Below, piece by piece: positions 33,845 through 36,980 of a stretch of DNA of 36,980 nt; positions within the stretch are counted from its first letter, which is position 1; every line of letters starts with the position of its first letter. This DNA comes from an uncultured Pseudomonadota bacterium. GTDB taxonomy: Bacteria > Pseudomonadota > Gammaproteobacteria > Burkholderiales > SG8-39. A program made the translations under genes and the position numbers. The stretch is taken from assembly GCA_903895005.1 (NCBI GenBank), contig CAITSH010000289.1, positions 1 to 36,980 of the forward strand, written 5' to 3'. The notes under the pieces were generated by a model. The model did not search any database. It was given only the letters and a program-made list of their open reading frames with translations, and was not told where the DNA came from.

Positions 33845-34765
33845 ATGAGTCTCATTTCATTAATCATCGCACTGCTTCTGGAGCAATGGCGACCGCTTTC
33901 GGGGCGCCGTTACCTTCTATCCCCGTTGGGGCGCCTCGCCACCTGGCTGGAGCGGCACTTCAACGCCGGAGAGTCTCAGCATGGACTGATCGCCTGGCTT
34001 CTAGGTGTGGGGCCCATCGTGATCGGCGCATGGATTGCATACGCCGTCCTTTGGCGCATCAACACGGCGCTGGCTCTGGCGTTTAATGTGCTGGCACTGT
34101 ACCTCACGATGGGCTTTCGCCAGTTCAGCCATTATTTTACCGATATCCATGTTGCGCTGAAGCAGGGGGATCTTGAAGGCGCGCGCTCGCAATTGGCGGC
34201 GTGGCGCGGTCACAGCTGTGCCACTCTGAACGTCGAAGAAGTGACGCGCCTGACGATCGAAGAAGCGCTGGCTGCGTCGCATCGTAACGTTTTCGCGGTG
34301 GTGTTCTGGTTTGTGCTGTTGCCGGGCCCCTCGGGCGCGGTACTGTATCGACTGACCACATTTTTCCGTCGTCGCTGGAGTGGTTCCGCCGAGGGGGAGC
34401 TGGGGCGTTTTGGTCATTTTGCCGGGCAGGCGTTTGCGGTGATGGAGTGGTTGCCGGCGCGATTCACGGCAAGTGCCTTCGCGATCGTCGGGGATTTCGA
34501 GGATGCGATATTTTGTTGGCGCGGCCAGGCTGCAAAATGGATGGATCCGGTGCTGGGAATCGTCATCGCTTCCGGCGCGGGAGCGCTCGGTGTGAGGCTT
34601 GGAATGCCCTACGTGCTTGATGGCGAGGTCGTCGAACGGCCCGAGATGGGCACCGGGGACGAGGCCGACGTGAGCTTCCTTGACAGCACGATCGGCCTGG
34701 TCTGGCGCGCGCTGGTTCTTTGGCTGGTGTTGCTGCTGGTGCTTGGTGTCGCAGCGGTTCTTTAG
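33845..34765 (+). CDS. CobD/CbiB-family membrane protein
   Basis: A 306-residue membrane protein with about four or five hydrophobic segments, starting MSLISLIIALLLEQWRPLS. The family is related to the cobalamin enzyme CobD/CbiB and to AmpE. GFRQFSHYFTDIHVALKQGDLEGAR and EALAASHRNVFAVVFWFVLLPGPSG are typical of this betaproteobacterial type. No other cobalamin gene is near, so a role in B12 synthesis is doubtful. ATG 33845 is the family start; GTG 33824 in frame is less likely. It is divergent from the SapC gene. Confidence 0.85.
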   Translation: MSLISLIIALLLEQWRPLSGRRYLLSPLGRLATWLERHFNAGESQHGLIAWLLGVGPIVIGAWIAYAVLWRINTALALAFNVLALYLTMGFRQFSHYFTDIHVALKQGDLEGARSQLAAWRGHSCATLNVEEVTRLTIEEALAASHRNVFAVVFWFVLLPGPSGAVLYRLTTFFRRRWSGSAEGELGRFGHFAGQAFAVMEWLPARFTASAFAIVGDFEDAIFCWRGQAAKWMDPVLGIVIASGAGALGVRLGMPYVLDGEVVERPEMGTGDEADVSFLDSTIGLVWRALVLWLVLLLVLGVAAVL

Positions 34766-34814
34766 GGCCGGCACGCCAATCAGTCAGGCCGCCGCACCGG
34801 AATGTGCGGATAAC

Positions 34815-35126
34815 TCAGGCGGGGCGGTCTTCTCCACACCGCCAGCATGCGCCGAATTGCCCTTCACTGTGTTCGCCGCATTGCGTGCAGATGTAGGACG
34901 GACCCCCTTTTACACCACACCGGAATGCAGCGAGCAAACGTTCCACGGCCTGCCTGTCGGTATCGCTCAGAACGCATAGCTGGGGTGCGCATTCGGTGAA
35001 CGGCACTTCACCGGCGAGCCGCGACAACATTTCGTTCCTGATGAAGGTTTCAATCCCCTCGGCGGCCAGGAGGTTCCTGAAATGGTGGATCTCGTGCAGG
35101 TTAAGCGAGGTGAATACCGGCGTCAT
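34815..35126 (-). CDS. DUF2007-domain protein with zinc ribbon
   Basis: A 103-residue protein. Residues 1-70 match DUF2007 (putative signal-transducing; TSLNLHEIHHFRNLLAAEGIETFIRNE), a small GlnB-like fold. The tail has CTQCGEHSEGQFGACWRCG, two CxxC pairs of a zinc ribbon. The ATG overlaps the rsgA stop (ATGA, 35123-35126), so it is the last gene of the M48-PCD-rsgA unit. The function is unknown. Confidence 0.85.
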   Translation of the reverse strand: MTPVFTSLNLHEIHHFRNLLAAEGIETFIRNEMLSRLAGEVPFTECAPQLCVLSDTDRQAVERLLAAFRCGVKGGPSYICTQCGEHSEGQFGACWRCGEDRPA

Positions 35127-36016
35127 GCCCGCTCGGCTGCGAGGATGCGCAACAGCAACTCAAAGCGGCGCGCCGAGACTTTCCCCGAGTCGCGTGCGGC
35201 CATCAGCGCGCAACCGGGCTCGACCTCGTGGCGGCAATCATTGAAGCGGCATTGTCCGAGGAACGGGCGGAATTCGGCAAACCCGTATTCGATCTGGGCG
35301 CGGCTCATATGGTGCAGGCCGAATTCCTGCAGGCCGGGGCAGTCGATTATCAGGCTCGTCGCGTCGATCGAATAAATCCGCGCGTGTGTCGTCGTGTGGC
35401 GTCCGGAATCGAGAAAGGCGGAGATCTCGCGCGTACTGGCATCCGCGTCCGGCACCAGGCCGTTGATCAACGTGGACTTGCCCATGCCCGATTGCCCGAC
35501 GAGCACGGTGGTTTCCCCTTTCAAAAGGGGCAGCAGTGCGGAGCAGTCGGTAATCGCCGACACCTCGATCAACCGGTGTCCGGCCGCTGCAAACGGCGCA
35601 AGGCGCCCCCGTACCGATTCGGTGCCGGGCAGGTCGGCCTTGTTGATGACAAGCAGGGATTTCATGCCCTGTTCCTCTGCACCAACCACAAGGCGGCAAA
35701 TCAGTTCTTCGCTGAAGCTGGGTTCGGCGGCGACCACGATCGCAACTTGTGTTGCGTTTGCCGCAATCAGTTTCTGACGGTAGGCGGCGGAGCGCAGGTA
35801 AAGTGTACTTCGCGCATCGACGCTTTCGATCACGCCCTGGTTGGGGGAGGTCTGCGCCAAAAGCACGCGGTCGCCGCATGCGACTTCACTTTTTTTCCCG
35901 CGGGGTACGCATTGCAGCATGGCCCCTGCATCGGTCCGGACAAGGTACTGCCGGCCGAACGCGGCGACCAGTATGCCGCGCATCAATGAGGGGGCGGGTA
36001 CGGTCGTGGTGCTCAC
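35123..36016 (-). CDS. rsgA: Ribosome small-subunit GTPase RsgA
   Basis: A 297-residue circularly permuted GTPase that matures the 30S subunit. The order G4-G1-G3 is visible: NKAD (125-128), GQSGMGKST (174-182), DCPG (225-228). The N-terminal OB fold covers about 12-75. The C-terminal zinc knuckle has Cys256, Cys261, His263 and Cys269. The start is GTG 36016, which overlaps the TGA of the PCD gene (GTGA). The frame remains open another 101 codons upstream, but that part only shadows the PCD gene. Its own stop overlaps the DUF2007 start. Confidence 0.94.
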   Translation of the reverse strand: MSTTTVPAPSLMRGILVAAFGRQYLVRTDAGAMLQCVPRGKKSEVACGDRVLLAQTSPNQGVIESVDARSTLYLRSAAYRQKLIAANATQVAIVVAAEPSFSEELICRLVVGAEEQGMKSLLVINKADLPGTESVRGRLAPFAAAGHRLIEVSAITDCSALLPLLKGETTVLVGQSGMGKSTLINGLVPDADASTREISAFLDSGRHTTTHARIYSIDATSLIIDCPGLQEFGLHHMSRAQIEYGFAEFRPFLGQCRFNDCRHEVEPGCALMAARDSGKVSARRFELLLRILAAERA

Positions 36017-36348
36017 ATTGCTGCCATGGCTTCGATCTTTGCCGCACAGATGAAATCGTTCATCGAGATGCCGCCGGTCGAGTGGGTGCTGAATGCCACG
36101 CGGCATAAGTTGTATCCGACCGACATGTCCGGATGGTGGTCTTCGCGGTGCGCCACCAACGCGATGGCATTCACAAAGGCGATGGTTTCGTAGTAATCGC
36201 CGAAGCGGTAGGCCTTTTCGATGGCGCCGCCGGCAAGCGTCCAGCCGGGCAGAAGTTTGAGCAGGCTTGCTATTTCGCCCGGGGGGAGGGGCGGGGTTCC
36301 GGCGGGCAGGGGCCGGCACTTTTGCGCGAGTAGCGGCGTCGCGCTCAC
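36013..36348 (-). CDS. phhB: Pterin-4a-carbinolamine dehydratase
   Basis: A 111-residue PCD/DCoH protein. The active-site block EDHHPDMSVGYN (69-80) and THSTGGISMND (88-98) is complete. It dehydrates 4a-hydroxytetrahydrobiopterin for aromatic amino-acid hydroxylases such as PhhA; no phhA is in the window. The start is GTG 36348, overlapping the M48 stop (GTGA), and the stop overlaps rsgA's start. Confidence 0.92.
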   Translation of the reverse strand: MSATPLLAQKCRPLPAGTPPLPPGEIASLLKLLPGWTLAGGAIEKAYRFGDYYETIAFVNAIALVAHREDHHPDMSVGYNLCRVAFSTHSTGGISMNDFICAAKIEAMAAM

Positions 36349-36980
36349 GCCGCTTGCCGAATGGCCTGCAGCCTGGCTATGCGCAAGGCCGCCGGCGGGT
36401 GCGAGTCGTATACGGCCGAATGGATCGGATCTGGAGTGAGCGTGGCGGCGTTGTCCTGGTAGAGCTTTACCAGCGCGTGCGCAAGATCTTCCGGGTTGGC
36501 CTGCCGTGCCGCGTAGGCGTCAGCCTCGTATTCATGCATGCGCGAATACAGGCTGGCGGCAGGCTGCAGCAGGAAGGTGAAGGCCGGCAATGCCATGAAA
36601 AACAGCATCAGTGCCATCGCTGTTCCCTGGCTTTGCACCCCGAGGCCCTGGTAGAACCATTCCTTGCTGATGAGAAAACCCAGCAGCCAGAGAAAACCGA
36701 GGCTGGTCATGAACAGCAAGGTCATGCGCTTTGCAACATGGCGGTATTTGAAGTGTCCCAATTCGTGCGCGAGCACGGCTTCCACTTCGGCGGGTGCGAG
36801 CCGCGTGATCAGTGTGTCGAACAGTACGATTCGCTTGGCTGCGCCGAAGCCGGTGAAGTAGGCATTGCCGTGACTCGAGCGCTTGGAACTGTCCATTACG
36901 AAAAGGCCTTTTGACGTGAATCCGCATTTTTCGAGCAGTGCCTCGATACGGGACTTTAGCGATGCATCCTCAAGCGGGGA
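36345..36980 (-). CDS. M48 Ste24-like membrane metallopeptidase (N-terminus beyond window)
   Basis: The C-terminal 211 residues of an M48A (Ste24/CAAX prenyl protease-like) enzyme. The frame is open to the right edge of the window, so the start lies outside. Seen are LFVMDSSKRSSHGNAYFTGFG, the zinc motif AHELGH and, downstream, HEYEADAYAA with the third ligand Glu. Two membrane segments separate them. In contrast to the lipoprotein at 7958, the HExxH is intact. It is the first visible gene of a four-gene chain of overlaps and probably acts on membrane proteins. Confidence 0.92.
   Translation of the reverse strand, partial: SPLEDASLKSRIEALLEKCGFTSKGLFVMDSSKRSSHGNAYFTGFGAAKRIVLFDTLITRLAPAEVEAVLAHELGHFKYRHVAKRMTLLFMTSLGFLWLLGFLISKEWFYQGLGVQSQGTAMALMLFFMALPAFTFLLQPAASLYSRMHEYEADAYAARQANPEDLAHALVKLYQDNAATLTPDPIHSAVYDSHPPAALRIARLQAIRQAA

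Noticed and set aside
36017..36319. A longer N-terminus for RsgA from an ATG at 36319
   Set aside because: These 101 codons lie entirely on the PCD gene in another frame and look random; GTG 36016 fits the family N-terminus and the overlap pattern.

Overview
The window is a GC-rich chromosomal stretch that reads as a betaproteobacterium, most likely Burkholderiales. The evidence is three Bug-family solute receptors, a PhaM-type PHA-granule protein, an NADP-malic enzyme fused to a phosphotransacetylase domain, a RelA with a degenerate HD site, and the cluster M48 / pterin dehydratase / rsgA / DUF2007 beside a CobD/CbiB-family gene and a CoA-pyrophosphatase Nudix gene. There are no tRNA or rRNA genes, CRISPR arrays, insertion sequences or phage genes. 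It looks like a vertically inherited, metabolically oriented region.

Layout. (1) 1-5449: a leftward catabolic unit ligB-ligA-TauE-Bug-LVIVD protein for meta-cleavage of a catecholic acid such as protocatechuate or gallate. A mandelate racemase/muconate lactonizing-type enzyme is divergent from it. (2) 5511-9497: a second Bug receptor divergent from a Tat-exported, lipobox-bearing amidohydrolase, then a lipoprotein of M48 fold whose HExxH is REMGH, and a small unknown gene. (3) 9507-13914: two EamA-type exporters, a membrane-anchored zinc-ribbon glutaredoxin, a YceI protein and a third Bug receptor. (4) 14325-18927: a truncated globin, a class I fumarase with a YqhA membrane protein, and an FAD aromatic hydroxylase. 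A Bug-like C-terminal remnant lies behind the fumarase gene. (5) 19253-28010: relA, maeB, a patatin phospholipase, phaM overlapping a FIST-domain gene, and a quinone oxidoreductase. (6) 28054-32250: an EamA exporter, an orphan TRAP receptor, then the most notable region. Two yybP-ykoY (Mn2+) riboswitches lie back to back. The rightward one leads into a TerC-family metal exporter plus a UspA protein. The leftward one is followed by an intrinsic terminator and a 111-residue LysR protein that consists only of the DNA-binding half. (7) 32396-36980: Nudix, SapC, CobD/CbiB-like, and the overlapping operon M48 (Ste24-like)-PCD-rsgA-DUF2007.

How it fits together. Regions 1 and 2, and the FAD hydroxylase, suggest uptake and oxidative breakdown of plant-derived aromatic acids, with fumarase and malic enzyme further down central metabolism. 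The relA-maeB-patatin-phaM stretch suits carbon-storage and stringent physiology. The Mn2+ riboswitch pair points to manganese homeostasis, with one arm driving export and the other possibly a small regulator. A family of short imperfect palindromes follows several stop codons (7893, 13961, 21557, partial 26978).
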